Positions 1 through 8,812 are shown, counted from the first letter of the stretch. The stretch is DNA of 64,000 nucleotides from CAWGXG01 sp963826505 (GCA_963826505.1 CAWGXG010000005.1:558001-622000), one strand, 5' to 3'. A program made the numbers and translations. Notes: generated by a model not told the origin, from the letters alone.

Positions 1-126
1 TTCGGGAGGATCCAGCGGTTCAATGACGGGACCCGAATCGGGGCCTTGCGCTAAACTGCTCAGAGGCAAAGTCAGCAACAAGACTACTAGAAGCAAGAAT
101 ATAAAGGATTTACGGGAATAATTCAT
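1..126 (-). CDS. Secreted protein, N-terminal fragment (runs off left edge)
   Basis: Only the first 42 codons are in the window. The start is an ATG reading leftwards from 126, with a GGAGGA ribosome binding site five bases upstream. The visible residues form a signal peptide: basic residues (R5, K6), a Leu/Val-rich core at about residues 8-21, and a probable cleavage after S-L-A before Gln. The following mature residues are Pro/Asp/Gly rich. The sequence is too short to identify a family. It is transcribed divergently from the phnD operon. Confidence 0.6.
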   Translation of the reverse strand, partial: MNYSRKSFIFLLLVVLLLTLPLSSLAQGPDSGPVIEPLDPPE

Positions 127-308
127 GTCTATCCTCCAATAACCAATGTGCTTGACTTATCGGTGATAACAATTAAAGTGTAACGACTCCATCAATGAAA
201 CTCAAGCGAATTCGTCGAATTGCACAACTCACCTCCGTGGAAACTCTATCGGAGAAGCACTCAGGCATCATCGGGTCACGGTGGTCGACCCTGAACACCT
301 TATTGGGT

Positions 309-337
309 TTGTGACAATCACGAATTCAGCGTACAAT
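309..337 (+). promoter_or_regulatory. Candidate promoter of the phnDCE operon
   Basis: TTGTGA at 309-314 and TACAAT at 332-337 with a 17-base spacer. It would start transcription near 344, leaving a leader of about 117 bases before phnD. The leader contains a small inverted repeat (CGAGG 388-392 with CCTCG 402-406); I recognise no riboswitch class. The remainder of the 334-base gap (127-460) holds the upstream region of the divergent secreted-protein gene and nothing else I can identify. Confidence 0.4.
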
Positions 338-460
338 TCAATCGTCATGTCCTTGCATAAGCATGGCGGCTTGGCTAGACTCCTTTCCGAGGGGAAATTT
401 ACCTCGCAAGGGATGCAGGATGTTCCTCTGAGTACTAGTTCTTTTAAGGAGATATGACCT

Positions 461-1492
461 ATGCTCAAGAAGTATTTTGGGATGTTGTTGGTTGTCGTGA
501 TGGCGCTCACTGCCATCGGCACGATCCCCATCGCCTCCGCGCAGGGATCACTGGGCAGCGCGGATAATCCCATCCAGGTGTACTTCGTCCCCTCGGGCGA
601 AGCGCAAACCATCATCGACGGTGGCCAGCAGTTGGCCCAGTCCCTGGAAGAACTGACCGGTCTCAAGTTCGAGGTGTTTGTCCCGACGTCGTACGCGGCA
701 ACGGTCGAAGCGATGTGCGCCGCCCCCGATTCGACGATGGGATTCATCCCCGCCGCCGGTTATGTCATCGCGAACCAGCGCTGCGGCGTTGAGGTGAGCG
801 CGGCAGCGGTGCGCTTTGGTTGGGCCTACTACTGGGCGCAGTATATTGTCCGCCGCGACAGCGACATCTATGACTTCGGCGATCTGGAAGGCAAGACCTG
901 GGGTTACGGCGATCCCGGTTCGACCTCGGGCTACATCGCCCCCGCCGTCGAGATGCAGGCGGCTGGCATCACCCCCGGCAAAGAAGTCCAGACCGGCGGC
1001 CACAACCAAACCGTGCTGGCCGTCTACAACGGCGAAGTCGATTTTGGCACCACCTACTACACTCCGCCCATCATGCCCGGCGCGCCCTGGAGCCTCAAGG
1101 ACGTCCCGGAACCCTTCGACCTGACGGTCGATGACAGCTACATTGGCGATGACGGCGAGCTGTACGTGGGCCAGGTCACAATCGAGGACGCGCGCCGCGC
1201 CGTACGCGAGACAGCCCCGGACGTGGTGAACAAGGTCCGCATTCTGGCCATCAGCGACCCCATCCCCAACGACACGCTCAGCTTCGGCCCGGACTTCCCG
1301 GCGGACCTCAAACAGCAGATCGTGGACGCCCTGTTCCAGCTTGCCCAGAATCCCGATGCCTGGAACCTGACGGCGCTCTCAACGGCCTATAGCTGGACAG
1401 GCATCGCCCCGGTCGAGGACTCGGCCTTCGACCCGGTGCGGCTCCAGTTCCAGATCCTTGGCCTGACGGAACAGGACATCTTCGGCGGCTAA
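461..1492 (+). CDS. phnD: Phosphonate/phosphite/phosphate-type ABC transporter substrate-binding protein (PhnD family)
   Basis: 343-residue exported binding protein. A signal peptide covers residues 1-27 (cleavage A-S-A|Q). The mature part has the PhnD-type bilobed fold: an N-terminal lobe with the 'PTSYAATVEAM' segment, the central 'DLEGKTWGYGDPGSTSGYIAP' stretch containing the Ser/Thr oxyanion-binding loop, and the 'GEVDFG' motif. ATG is preceded by AAGGAGA at 446-452 with eight bases spacing. It is the first gene of an operon with the ATPase and permease, which supports the assignment. The exact ligand (phosphonate, phosphite or phosphate) cannot be read from sequence. No lipobox Cys is present. 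Confidence 0.85.
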   Translation: MLKKYFGMLLVVVMALTAIGTIPIASAQGSLGSADNPIQVYFVPSGEAQTIIDGGQQLAQSLEELTGLKFEVFVPTSYAATVEAMCAAPDSTMGFIPAAGYVIANQRCGVEVSAAAVRFGWAYYWAQYIVRRDSDIYDFGDLEGKTWGYGDPGSTSGYIAPAVEMQAAGITPGKEVQTGGHNQTVLAVYNGEVDFGTTYYTPPIMPGAPWSLKDVPEPFDLTVDDSYIGDDGELYVGQVTIEDARRAVRETAPDVVNKVRILAISDPIPNDTLSFGPDFPADLKQQIVDALFQLAQNPDAWNLTALSTAYSWTGIAPVEDSAFDPVRLQFQILGLTEQDIFGG

Positions 1493-1521
1493 GGCGCACA
1501 CAGATCAACAATGGATCGACC

Positions 1522-1550
1522 CGGGCAGAGTGAGGTAACTCCTCTGCCCG
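1522..1550 (+). terminator. Intercistronic stem-loop after phnD
   Basis: Arms CGGGCAGAG (1522-1530) and CTCTGCCCG (1542-1550), with additional GAG/CTC pairing inside the loop. It lies 30 bases after the phnD stop and 26 before phnC. There is no U-run behind it, so it is more likely a partial attenuator or mRNA 3'-end protector than a full terminator. Confidence 0.5.
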
Positions 1551-1575
1551 ATTGTTCACTATAGCGGAGTTCTTA

Positions 1576-2334
1576 ATGCTTAAGATTGAGCACCTCACCA
1601 AAATTTACGACAACGGCGTGCTTGCTCTCGACGATATCAGCTTCGAAGTCCCAGACCGGCAGTTCCTGGTGATCATCGGCCTGAGCGGATCGGGCAAATC
1701 CACGCTGCTGCGCTGCATCAACCGCCTGATCGAGCCAACCGATGGGCGCATTTTCTGGAACGACACCGAGATCACCGACGCCACCGACGAAGAGCTGCGC
1801 CAAATTCGCCGCAAGATCGGCATGATCTTCCAGCACTTCAACCTGGTGCGCCGCTCGCCCGTGATCACCAACGTGCTGGCCGGGCGGTTGGGTTACACCA
1901 GCCCCATGTGGAGCTTCGTCAACTATTTTTCAGCCGAAGACAAAAGAAAAGCCCTTGAAAAGCTGGCCCGTGTGGGCATCCGCGAGAAAGCGAACATCCG
2001 CGCCGACCAGTTGAGCGGCGGGCAGCAGCAGCGCGTCGGGATCGCCCGGGCGCTGATGCAAGAGCCGGAGCTGATGCTGGCGGACGAGCCGGTAGCCAGC
2101 CTGGACCCGGCCACCTCGCATTCCGTGATGAAATACCTCGAGCAGCTCAACCACGAAGACGGCATCACGATCATGTGCAGCCTGCACTTCTTGAGCCTGG
2201 CGCGTGCCTACGCCGACCGCATTATCGCGCTCAAAGATGGGCGCATGGAGTTCGACGGCAATCCCGACGAAATCGATGACAAGCGTTTCAGAGCGATTTA
2301 CGGCGAAGACGCCGTCCGTGTAGAGATTTCGTAA
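1576..2334 (+). CDS. phnC: Phosphonate-type ABC transporter ATP-binding protein (PhnC)
   Basis: 252-residue nucleotide-binding subunit that energises uptake with the adjacent binding protein and permease. Walker A GLSGSGKS at residues 35-42, Q-loop Gln86, signature LSGGQQQR at 146-153, Walker B LMLADEP at 166-172, switch His204. Length and motifs are typical of PhnC. Start chosen at ATG 1576 because GGAG at 1566-1569 is correctly spaced; an in-frame ATG at 1552 has no such site. Nine bases separate its stop from the permease start. Confidence 0.88.
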   Translation: MLKIEHLTKIYDNGVLALDDISFEVPDRQFLVIIGLSGSGKSTLLRCINRLIEPTDGRIFWNDTEITDATDEELRQIRRKIGMIFQHFNLVRRSPVITNVLAGRLGYTSPMWSFVNYFSAEDKRKALEKLARVGIREKANIRADQLSGGQQQRVGIARALMQEPELMLADEPVASLDPATSHSVMKYLEQLNHEDGITIMCSLHFLSLARAYADRIIALKDGRMEFDGNPDEIDDKRFRAIYGEDAVRVEIS

Positions 2335-2343
2335 GGGGGAGCT

Positions 2344-4479
2344 GTGCAAAATAAACCTTCGTCGTCGTCACGCGCCCTGCTGTGGCGCTTGTTCACGCTG
2401 ATTATGGTGGCGCTCGCCATCGTGATTTATGCCTACGGGTGGAATACCACGCGCATCAGCCTGGACGAAGTCCAGGACCCAGTTCGGCAGGCATCGGTCA
2501 AGCGCGCCATGCGCGAGCTGCTGTCCCCTGATATTTTTACACGCGACCACAAACAAGAATCTTTCCTGATCGACTTCCACATCGGCTGTCCGGCGGGTGA
2601 AGACCTGAGTTCGCACTTCGATACCAGCGGCGGGGCTTACCTCGTCATGAATCCGCCATGCGCTGACACGGACGAGGTCGTGAGTATCGAGGGCCACAAT
2701 TTTCCACCGAATGGCATCGCGCGCATCCAACTTTACAGGGAAGACTCGCAGAACCTGCCCTTTAAGCTGGTCACTGGCGCGGCAGAAAGCGAAGCCAGTG
2801 GTGAGATGAGCGGCGGGACTGTCAGCGAAGAGTCGATATTTGATATCGACAACGCCGGTTACTTCAAAGTTGTTGCCAAGGTCCCCAAGGGACGCGGGCT
2901 GAGCGGTACCGTCCAGCAAATTGAGATTCAAGCCGTAGTCCCCACCGGTTGGCCGCGCTTCAGTGAAACGACCAAGACGGTCGTCAACAAGATGATCGAG
3001 ACCATCTTCCTGGCCTTGATGGCGACCACGCTGGCGCTGCCGATCGCCGTGGCGCTCAGCTTTGTCGCGGCGCGCAACCTCATGCGCCAGGTGACGCTGC
3101 CCCTGGGCAACGTGTTGTTTGGGTTCATACTGCTGCCCGTTGGTGCCGTGCTGGGTTATAGCGCATTCGGTCCGATCGGCCATCTCGGCGTGCGCTGGGG
3201 TAAAGACGTCTGGCCCGGGTTGATCGCTGGCGCGGTAGCGATTGGCGCGTTTTCCGCGGTTTCTCCGCGATTGGCTAGCCTGAGGCTGGCTGGACCCGCG
3301 GCTCGCGTGCGCGGGATCGCGACCAACGTCCTGCTTCTGATCGTCATTGTGTTCGTGGTTGGCGTACTGGGCGGCATCGGCATCTGGCTGGGGGATCAAC
3401 TGAGCGGCCCCTTGCTCGGCGACCTGGGTAATTTTGTCGGCACGCTCGGCAAGCTGATCGACCTGGTTGTGGCGGCCATCGCGGCGCTGGCTGGCAGCGT
3501 GTGGCTGGCGTCCCTGGGCGCTGGTCTTATCGCAGGCCCGATGCGCCACCTCCACGGCCCGCTGAGCAATGGGCTGGGCGCGCTGCTCGGCTTGGTCAGC
3601 GGTGCCATCCTGGTCGGCGCGATGGCCTACGTCGGCGCGCAGGCGGTGCTGCTGCGTTTGATCACGCCCATCATCATCGCGATTTTGGGCGGCCAGACCA
3701 CGGTTCTGCTGTACCAGCGTCTCGTCGGCGACAACAAACCCAACCGGGACCGCACCGATAGCGAGCGCATGCTGCACAGCCTGTTATTCCTGATCGGCGC
3801 GGTGCTGGCCTTCGCACTGACCGCCTATCTCAACGATCTCGCCCGTGCCATCGTGGACGAGCGCCCGCCGTCCAGCTTGACCTACAATCTGGGGCAGTTC
3901 GAAGTGCGGCGCTACATCGGACGATCGGCGTTTATTGGAGCAATCCTGGGCGGAATGGCCGGCGGACTGGTCGGGACTCAAACCTCGTTCCCGTTGGGCA
4001 TGACCGTCTACAACACATCGCGCACCATCCTGAATACGCTGCGCTCGATTGAACCGCTGATCATGGGTATCGTGTTTGTGATCTGGGTCGGCGTGGGGCC
4101 GTTCGCGGGGGTACTGGCACTCACTCTGCACTCGATCGCCTCGCTCGGCAAGCTGTATTCAGAACAGGTGGAGAATATCGACGCGGGTCCGATCGAGGCT
4201 ATCCAATCCACGGGCGCGAACCGCTTGCAGACCATCGTGTACGCGGTCGTGCCCCAGATCGTGCCGCCCTATATTGCCTTCACCATGTATCGCTGGGACA
4301 TCAATGTTCGCATGTCGACCATCATCGGCTTCGTGGGCGGCGGCGGCATTGGGTTCCTGCTTCAGCAGCAGATCAACCTGCTGCGTTACAATCAGGCCGG
4401 TGTGGCCGTGCTGGCGATCGCGATCGTCGTCTCCGTGCTGGATTACACCAGCGCGTGGATCCGCGAGCGCATCGTTTAG
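2344..4479 (+). CDS. phnE: PhnE-type ABC permease with large N-terminal and internal insertions
   Basis: 711 residues, against roughly 260-290 for ordinary PhnE. Residues 11-32 form a membrane anchor, 33-212 a hydrophilic presumably extracytoplasmic domain, and 217-247 match the first PhnE core helix region ending in the 'FVAARNLM' element. A hydrophobic Gly/Ala-rich stretch of about 300 residues (roughly 250-550) follows, then the second half of the permease core at 555-705 with the cytoplasmic EAA loop (E-A-I at 618-620, conserved Gly at 624) and the 'FVGGGGIG' segment. The GTG start has AGGGGGAG just upstream. The core halves make the transporter assignment secure. The inserted membrane region has no family I can name. 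Confidence 0.8.
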   Translation: MQNKPSSSSRALLWRLFTLIMVALAIVIYAYGWNTTRISLDEVQDPVRQASVKRAMRELLSPDIFTRDHKQESFLIDFHIGCPAGEDLSSHFDTSGGAYLVMNPPCADTDEVVSIEGHNFPPNGIARIQLYREDSQNLPFKLVTGAAESEASGEMSGGTVSEESIFDIDNAGYFKVVAKVPKGRGLSGTVQQIEIQAVVPTGWPRFSETTKTVVNKMIETIFLALMATTLALPIAVALSFVAARNLMRQVTLPLGNVLFGFILLPVGAVLGYSAFGPIGHLGVRWGKDVWPGLIAGAVAIGAFSAVSPRLASLRLAGPAARVRGIATNVLLLIVIVFVVGVLGGIGIWLGDQLSGPLLGDLGNFVGTLGKLIDLVVAAIAALAGSVWLASLGAGLIAGPMRHLHGPLSNGLGALLGLVSGAILVGAMAYVGAQAVLLRLITPIIIAILGGQTTVLLYQRLVGDNKPNRDRTDSERMLHSLLFLIGAVLAFALTAYLNDLARAIVDERPPSSLTYNLGQFEVRRYIGRSAFIGAILGGMAGGLVGTQTSFPLGMTVYNTSRTILNTLRSIEPLIMGIVFVIWVGVGPFAGVLALTLHSIASLGKLYSEQVENIDAGPIEAIQSTGANRLQTIVYAVVPQIVPPYIAFTMYRWDINVRMSTIIGFVGGGGIGFLLQQQINLLRYNQAGVAVLAIAIVVSVLDYTSAWIRERIV

Positions 4480-4506
4480 CCGCGCGCTTAAGACGCCGTA
4501 ACATCA

Positions 4507-4534
4507 GTGGGGGTTCCGCTATGTGGGCCCCCAC
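4507..4534 (+). terminator. Probable terminator hairpin after phnE
   Basis: Arms GTGGGGG (4507-4513) and CCCCCAC (4528-4534), 14-base loop, 27 bases beyond the phnE stop. No U-tract follows, so strength is uncertain. Confidence 0.4.
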
Positions 4535-4606
4535 AGCACTCCTTGGCGATCATCGAGCGGCTTTCTCTTGATTCCCCCTCCATGTGCGAGCTCGTGCCGT
4601 TTCCGT

Positions 4607-4612
4607 TACAAT
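4607..4612 (+). promoter_or_regulatory. Possible -10 element giving a leaderless MFS mRNA
   Basis: TACAAT lies only seven bases before the ATG at 4620 and no Shine-Dalgarno sequence is visible. Transcription from it would start at or next to the start codon. I see no matching -35 hexamer, so this is tentative. Confidence 0.25.
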
Positions 4613-4619
4613 CCTAGAC

Positions 4620-5855
4620 ATGACCGGAAGAATTTTGAGTGCGAGTGCGTTCAGACGGAGCGTGCAGGCCGCAGAACAACTCGGTGCCAATCGTGCTGTG
4701 CTGGCGTTGTCGTTCGGCCGTCTGGGTGACGCCATCGGCAATAGCATTGTCTTCATCGTAGTGCCTTTGTACATCGGCTCACTGCCTGCTCCATGGTTCC
4801 CTTTCCCGGAGACCGTCCGGGCAGGGATCGTCATTTCCCTCTTTGGTTTCGTGACTGCCTTTCTCCAGCCATTTTCCGGCGCGCTGATCGATCGCGCGAA
4901 CCGGCGAAAACCGTTTGTGTTGGGCGGACTGCTGCTGCTGAGCCTGGCGACCCTGGGGTTCGCCTTCGCGAAACAGTACGTCGACCTGATGGGCCTCAGA
5001 GCGCTGCAGGGCCTCGGCGTCGCGCTGACCGTCCCGGCCACGATGGCGATCCTGGCCAATCGCACCGAGCGCGAGACGCGCGGCGGATCGATGGGCATCT
5101 TCAGCACGTTCCGGGTGAGCGGCCTAGCCGTCGGCCCTTTGATCGGGGGCTTTCTCTACGAGCATTACGGCTATAACGCCGCCTTCTTTGCCGGGGCAGC
5201 GATGATTCTCGCAGGAGCGGTCCTGGTCCAGATTTGGGTCGATGAAGTCCGCGTCGAATCGGATGAAGCAGCAATTTCAACGTTCCAAATCATCGATCGC
5301 GATCTGCTGTCACCGGCGATCGTGGCCCTCGCCTTTGCCTCGTTTATCATGGCCGAGGCGTTCACGCTGATCGTCCCGCTCGAGCAAGACTTCAACGATC
5401 GCCTGGACCAAAGCGCCTTCATGTTCGGGGTGGCCTTCAGCGCGCTGATGGTAGCCCGCATCGTGACCCAGATTCCTATTGGCCGCGTGTCCGATCATAT
5501 TGGGCGCAAACCGCTCATCATCGGCGGTCTGCTGCTGATGGCGGTAGCTACCCTGCCGATGGGCATGGTCAATTCTACCAGCGAGCTTATAGTGCTGCGC
5601 GTCGTTCAGGGCGTCGGATCGGCGGGCATTGCGGCACCGGTCTTTGCGCTGGCCGCCGATTTATCCCGGGCGGGCGGGGAAGGACGCCAGTTCAGCATTA
5701 TCACCATGGGGTTTGGCCTGGGCGCCGCTGTAGGTACCCTCAGCGCAGGCACCTTCGCCACGGTGTGGTTCGAGCTGCCGTTCCTGGTCGGCGGTGTGCT
5801 GTCTGTAGTCGCCGCATGGATCGTCCATCGCCAGGTGTCCGAGGCTGCCCACTGA
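4620..5855 (+). CDS. Major facilitator superfamily transporter (drug-resistance-type exporter)
   Basis: 411-residue, twelve-helix membrane protein. The MFS motif A loop between helices 2 and 3 reads 'GALIDRANRRKP', and the symmetrical loop between helices 8 and 9 reads 'GRVSDHIGRKP', both typical of proton-driven MFS proteins. Helix 4/5 region contains the 'RVSGLAVGPLIGGFL' motif typical of antiporters. Start set at ATG 4620; an upstream in-frame start at 4584 would add twelve residues with no family support. It stands alone between the phn and moaD operons, and the substrate is unknown. Confidence 0.75.
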   Translation: MTGRILSASAFRRSVQAAEQLGANRAVLALSFGRLGDAIGNSIVFIVVPLYIGSLPAPWFPFPETVRAGIVISLFGFVTAFLQPFSGALIDRANRRKPFVLGGLLLLSLATLGFAFAKQYVDLMGLRALQGLGVALTVPATMAILANRTERETRGGSMGIFSTFRVSGLAVGPLIGGFLYEHYGYNAAFFAGAAMILAGAVLVQIWVDEVRVESDEAAISTFQIIDRDLLSPAIVALAFASFIMAEAFTLIVPLEQDFNDRLDQSAFMFGVAFSALMVARIVTQIPIGRVSDHIGRKPLIIGGLLLMAVATLPMGMVNSTSELIVLRVVQGVGSAGIAAPVFALAADLSRAGGEGRQFSIITMGFGLGAAVGTLSAGTFATVWFELPFLVGGVLSVVAAWIVHRQVSEAAH

Positions 5856-5943
5856 TCTGAGTCCGTGGGGCATGCCCGGCACACACTCTCCACCCACGAT
5901 GACTATTCCATTTGCCTGATTTATATAACCAATAGCATATTTA

Positions 5944-5972
5944 TTGACACGTTCGGCAGGAATCCGTAACTC
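5944..5972 (+). promoter_or_regulatory. Candidate promoter of the moaD-moeZ operon
   Basis: TTGACA at 5944-5949 and TAACTC at 5967-5972, spacer 17. The -35 box is perfect and the -10 weak. The predicted leader to the moaD ATG is about 87 bases; no known riboswitch was recognised in it. Confidence 0.4.
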
Positions 5973-6065
5973 TGTTCAGGCGGCAACTGACCGAAGCATG
6001 CGAGTGGTCAGATGGGCGAAACCCTCTAGCAGAAGGGCGTCCGCTGAGTTGACCAGGGAGACACT

Positions 6066-6335
6066 ATGGCAACCATCAAAATTCCGACTCCTTTGCGCGG
6101 CTACACGGCAGGACAGGCGGTGATCACCGTTTCCGGCGCGACCCTCAACGACGTGCTGATCGATCTGACCGGGCAGCATCCCGGCCTGAAGCAGCATCTC
6201 TTTGAAGGCGACGAACTGCGAGGCTTTGTCAACGTCTTCGTAGGTGAAGATAACGCGCGCGATCTCGCCGGTCTGGCGACGCCCGTTGGCGAGCACGACG
6301 CCGTGCGCATTATCCCTTCGATTGCGGGAGGCTGA
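6066..6335 (+). CDS. MoaD/ThiS-family ubiquitin-like sulfur carrier
   Basis: 89-residue beta-grasp protein ending in the invariant Gly-Gly (residues 88-89), which is adenylated and then converted to a thiocarboxylate sulfur donor. 'LNDVLIDLTGQHPGLK' and 'FVNVFVGEDNARDL' are the usual MoaD/ThiS blocks. AGGGAG sits five bases before the ATG. The stop is one base before the start of its likely activating enzyme, so the two are surely co-expressed. Whether the sulfur goes to molybdopterin, cysteine, thiamine or another product is not shown; the BNR-protein neighbour argues for a non-molybdopterin role. Confidence 0.8.
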   Translation: MATIKIPTPLRGYTAGQAVITVSGATLNDVLIDLTGQHPGLKQHLFEGDELRGFVNVFVGEDNARDLAGLATPVGEHDAVRIIPSIAGG

Positions 6336-6336
6336 T

Positions 6337-7530
6337 ATGGCCGCTCCCGGAACTACGCTGACCGCTGACGACGTCCGCCTCTCACGTGAGGAAGTGTTGC
6401 GCTACAGCCGCCACCTGATCATGCCGGAAGTCGGACTGGAAGGGCAGCGCAAACTCAAAGCGGCGAGGGTGCTGCTGATCGGAACAGGCGGGCTGGGGAG
6501 TCCCTGCGCGCTCTACCTGGCGGCGGCAGGCGTGGGTACCCTCGGGTTGGTGGATTACGACGTGGTCGATGTGACGAATCTGCAACGCCAGATCATTCAT
6601 GGGACTAAGGACATCGGACGCTCCAAGCTCGATTCGGCGCGCGAATCGCTGGTGGACATCAACCCCCACATCCAGATCAACCGGTACAACGTGCCATTTA
6701 CGAGCGCCAACGCGCTGGACATCATCGCGGATTACGACATCGTGATTGATGGAACCGACAACTTCCCCACGCGGTACCTGGTCAACGATGCCTGCGTCAT
6801 GTCCGGCAAACTCAACGTGTACGGCAGCATTTATCGCTTCGAAGGCCAGGTGAGCGTCTTCGGCGCGCCGGAGGGCCCGTGCTATCGCTGCCTGTTCCCC
6901 GAACCCCCACCGCCGGGACTCGTGCCAAGCTGCGCCGAAGGCGGTGTGCTCGGCATTCTACCCGGCACAATCGGCACACTCCAGGCGACGGAAGCCATCA
7001 AGCTGATCCTGGGCAAGGGTCAACCGCTGATCGGGCGGATGCTGCTCTATGACGCGCTGGATATGACCTGGGATACGATCAAGATCAAGAAGAATGCAAG
7101 CTGTCCCGTCTGCGGCGAGCACCCCACCCTGACCGAGCTGATCGACTACGAACAGTTCTGCGGCGTGCCGGCCCACGATCGCAGCGATTTCGGTTCCTCC
7201 GCCAACTCGCACCCGGTGCCCGCCATTTCGGCTAACGACCTGAAACAGCGCCTGGACTCGGGCGAACCCCTGTTTTTGCTGGATGTGCGGGAACCTCACG
7301 AGGCCGACATTAGCTCGATTGGCGGCGTCTTGATTCCAAAAGATGTTGTGCGCCAACGCCTGAACGAAATTCCACGCGATGTACCGGTAGTCGTCTACTG
7401 CCGCAGTGGATCGCGGAGTGCCACGGTCGTGCGCTGGCTGGAGGATGACGGCTACACCAACGCCGCGAATCTGGCGGGCGGAATTAACGCGTGGGCGCGC
7501 GAAATTGATCCGAGCATCCTGCTGTATTGA
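6337..7530 (+). CDS. MoeZ-type adenylyltransferase/sulfurtransferase (ThiF/MoeB domain plus rhodanese)
   Basis: 397 residues. Residues 20-270 form an E1-like ThiF/MoeB domain: nucleotide loop GTGGLG at 49-54, 'DYDVVDVTNLQRQ' at 73-85, Cys199 in 'SCAEGG', zinc Cys pairs C182/C185 and C256/C259. Residues 296-393 are a rhodanese domain with active-site Cys355 in 'CRSGSRS'. Known function: adenylates the C-terminal glycine of a MoaD/ThiS carrier and transfers sulfur to it. The carrier gene is one base upstream. ATG 6337 is chosen over a longer upstream reading that would overlap moaD. Confidence 0.85.
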   Translation: MAAPGTTLTADDVRLSREEVLRYSRHLIMPEVGLEGQRKLKAARVLLIGTGGLGSPCALYLAAAGVGTLGLVDYDVVDVTNLQRQIIHGTKDIGRSKLDSARESLVDINPHIQINRYNVPFTSANALDIIADYDIVIDGTDNFPTRYLVNDACVMSGKLNVYGSIYRFEGQVSVFGAPEGPCYRCLFPEPPPPGLVPSCAEGGVLGILPGTIGTLQATEAIKLILGKGQPLIGRMLLYDALDMTWDTIKIKKNASCPVCGEHPTLTELIDYEQFCGVPAHDRSDFGSSANSHPVPAISANDLKQRLDSGEPLFLLDVREPHEADISSIGGVLIPKDVVRQRLNEIPRDVPVVVYCRSGSRSATVVRWLEDDGYTNAANLAGGINAWAREIDPSILLY

Positions 7531-7663
7531 GCGGCGGCCCAGAAGCTATCGACCGCACAGCTTGATTGGCGGCAAAAAGCATGTGGCCATCGTAGAACAA
7601 ATATGCTAAATTCGTGATAATGTCAAAGGATCGTGTCATAGAAGCCAACGCGGGAGACCTCTC

Positions 7664-8812
7664 ATGAGCACTCAATCCACCGTAAAAGTACTGGTTGGCA
7701 CACGAAAAGGCGGTTTCATTTTCACGAGCGATCGGGATCGTAAGAAGTGGACCGACAGCGAAATTTTGTTCAAGGGCTGGAACGTCATGCATATAGTCAT
7801 GGATCCGCGCGACCGGCGGCTGTACGCCGCGGTCGCCCACTTCGTGTTCGGCCCCACCATCCATTACTCCGACGACATGGGCCAGACCTGGACACCGACC
7901 GAATCGCCCCCTACGTTCTCACGGCCATCGGTTTCCGGGAGACCGGGCGGCACACCCGAAGAAGCCTACTCGGGCCGTCCGATACCGGATACGCCCGAGC
8001 AGGTGCTCAAGGTATGGAATATCGAGCCGGGTCGCGCGGACGAACCGGACGTACTCTATGCCGGGGTGCAGCCCGCCGCGCTGTTCAAATCCACCGACCG
8101 CGGTCGAAGCTGGGCGCTGAATGAGGGTCTGTACGATCACCCCCACCGCGGCACATGGAATCCCGGGGCAGGTGGCCTGGCCCTGCACAGCATCGTGCTC
8201 GATCACCAGAATCATGATCGCATGTACGTCGCCGTGTCCGCCGCGGGGGTTTATCGCACCGATGACGGCGGAAAAAGCTGGCAGCCACGTAATAAGAATG
8301 TTCTGGTCGACTTCGAGGGGAAAACCTACCCAGAATATGGACAGTGTGTGCACAAGCTCGCCCAGCATCCTTCCCGGCCCAACGTCCTCTACCAACAGAA
8401 TCACTGCGGCGTATACCGCAGCGACAATTGCGGTGACGACTGGATCGACATTGGGGAAGACAAGCTGCCGAGCCGCTTCGGTTTTCCGATGGTCGTGCAC
8501 CCGCACGATCCGCAAACGATTTACGTGATGTTGGAAGATAGCGACCAGTTTCGCATGAGCGTGGACGGTCAGGCCGCCGTCTGGCGCAGTCGCGACGGTG
8601 GCGAGAACTGGCAGCGCATCACCGCCGGGCTGCCCGAAAAAGCGCACGTAGTCGTGCTGCGCGAGGCGATGGCAGCCGATACGCTGGACCCCGCCGGCCT
8701 TTATGCAGGAACGGATACCGGTCAGCTCTTCTACAGCCGCGATGACGGCGATAACTGGGAGCTTTTGGCCGACTATCTGCCGCCCATTCAATCGGTGGAA
8801 CTCGTTTCGTGA
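7664..8812 (+). CDS. BNR/Asp-box repeat beta-propeller protein (sialidase-like fold, function unknown)
   Basis: 382 residues with six Asp-box motifs of the form S/T-x-D-x-G-x-x-W at about 69-76, 143-150, 198-205, 252-259, 308-315 and 357-364, as in VPS10/WD40/YVTN/BNR-like propellers. No signal peptide, so it is probably cytoplasmic; a true exo-sialidase would usually be exported and carry an Arg triad, which I cannot confirm. It follows moeZ by 133 bases in the same orientation. BNR proteins of this type recur beside MoaD-family genes in actinobacteria and chloroflexi (recalled, not checked), suggesting a partner in the same sulfur-transfer chemistry. Confidence 0.7.
   Translation: MSTQSTVKVLVGTRKGGFIFTSDRDRKKWTDSEILFKGWNVMHIVMDPRDRRLYAAVAHFVFGPTIHYSDDMGQTWTPTESPPTFSRPSVSGRPGGTPEEAYSGRPIPDTPEQVLKVWNIEPGRADEPDVLYAGVQPAALFKSTDRGRSWALNEGLYDHPHRGTWNPGAGGLALHSIVLDHQNHDRMYVAVSAAGVYRTDDGGKSWQPRNKNVLVDFEGKTYPEYGQCVHKLAQHPSRPNVLYQQNHCGVYRSDNCGDDWIDIGEDKLPSRFGFPMVVHPHDPQTIYVMLEDSDQFRMSVDGQAAVWRSRDGGENWQRITAGLPEKAHVVVLREAMAADTLDPAGLYAGTDTGQLFYSRDDGDNWELLADYLPPIQSVELVS

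Noticed and set aside
2368..3777. Long open frame antisense to phnE (469 codons)
   Set aside because: Low-complexity Gln/His/Arg/Asp-rich translation typical of the complement of a GC-rich membrane-protein gene; no motif and no ribosome binding site.
5979..6065. Riboswitch (thiamine or molybdenum-cofactor type) in the moaD leader
   Set aside because: I could not find the conserved core of either class; the leader is short and only weakly structured.
7919..8791. Antisense open frame over the BNR gene (290 codons)
   Set aside because: Shadow of the well-supported Asp-box protein; no recognisable domain.
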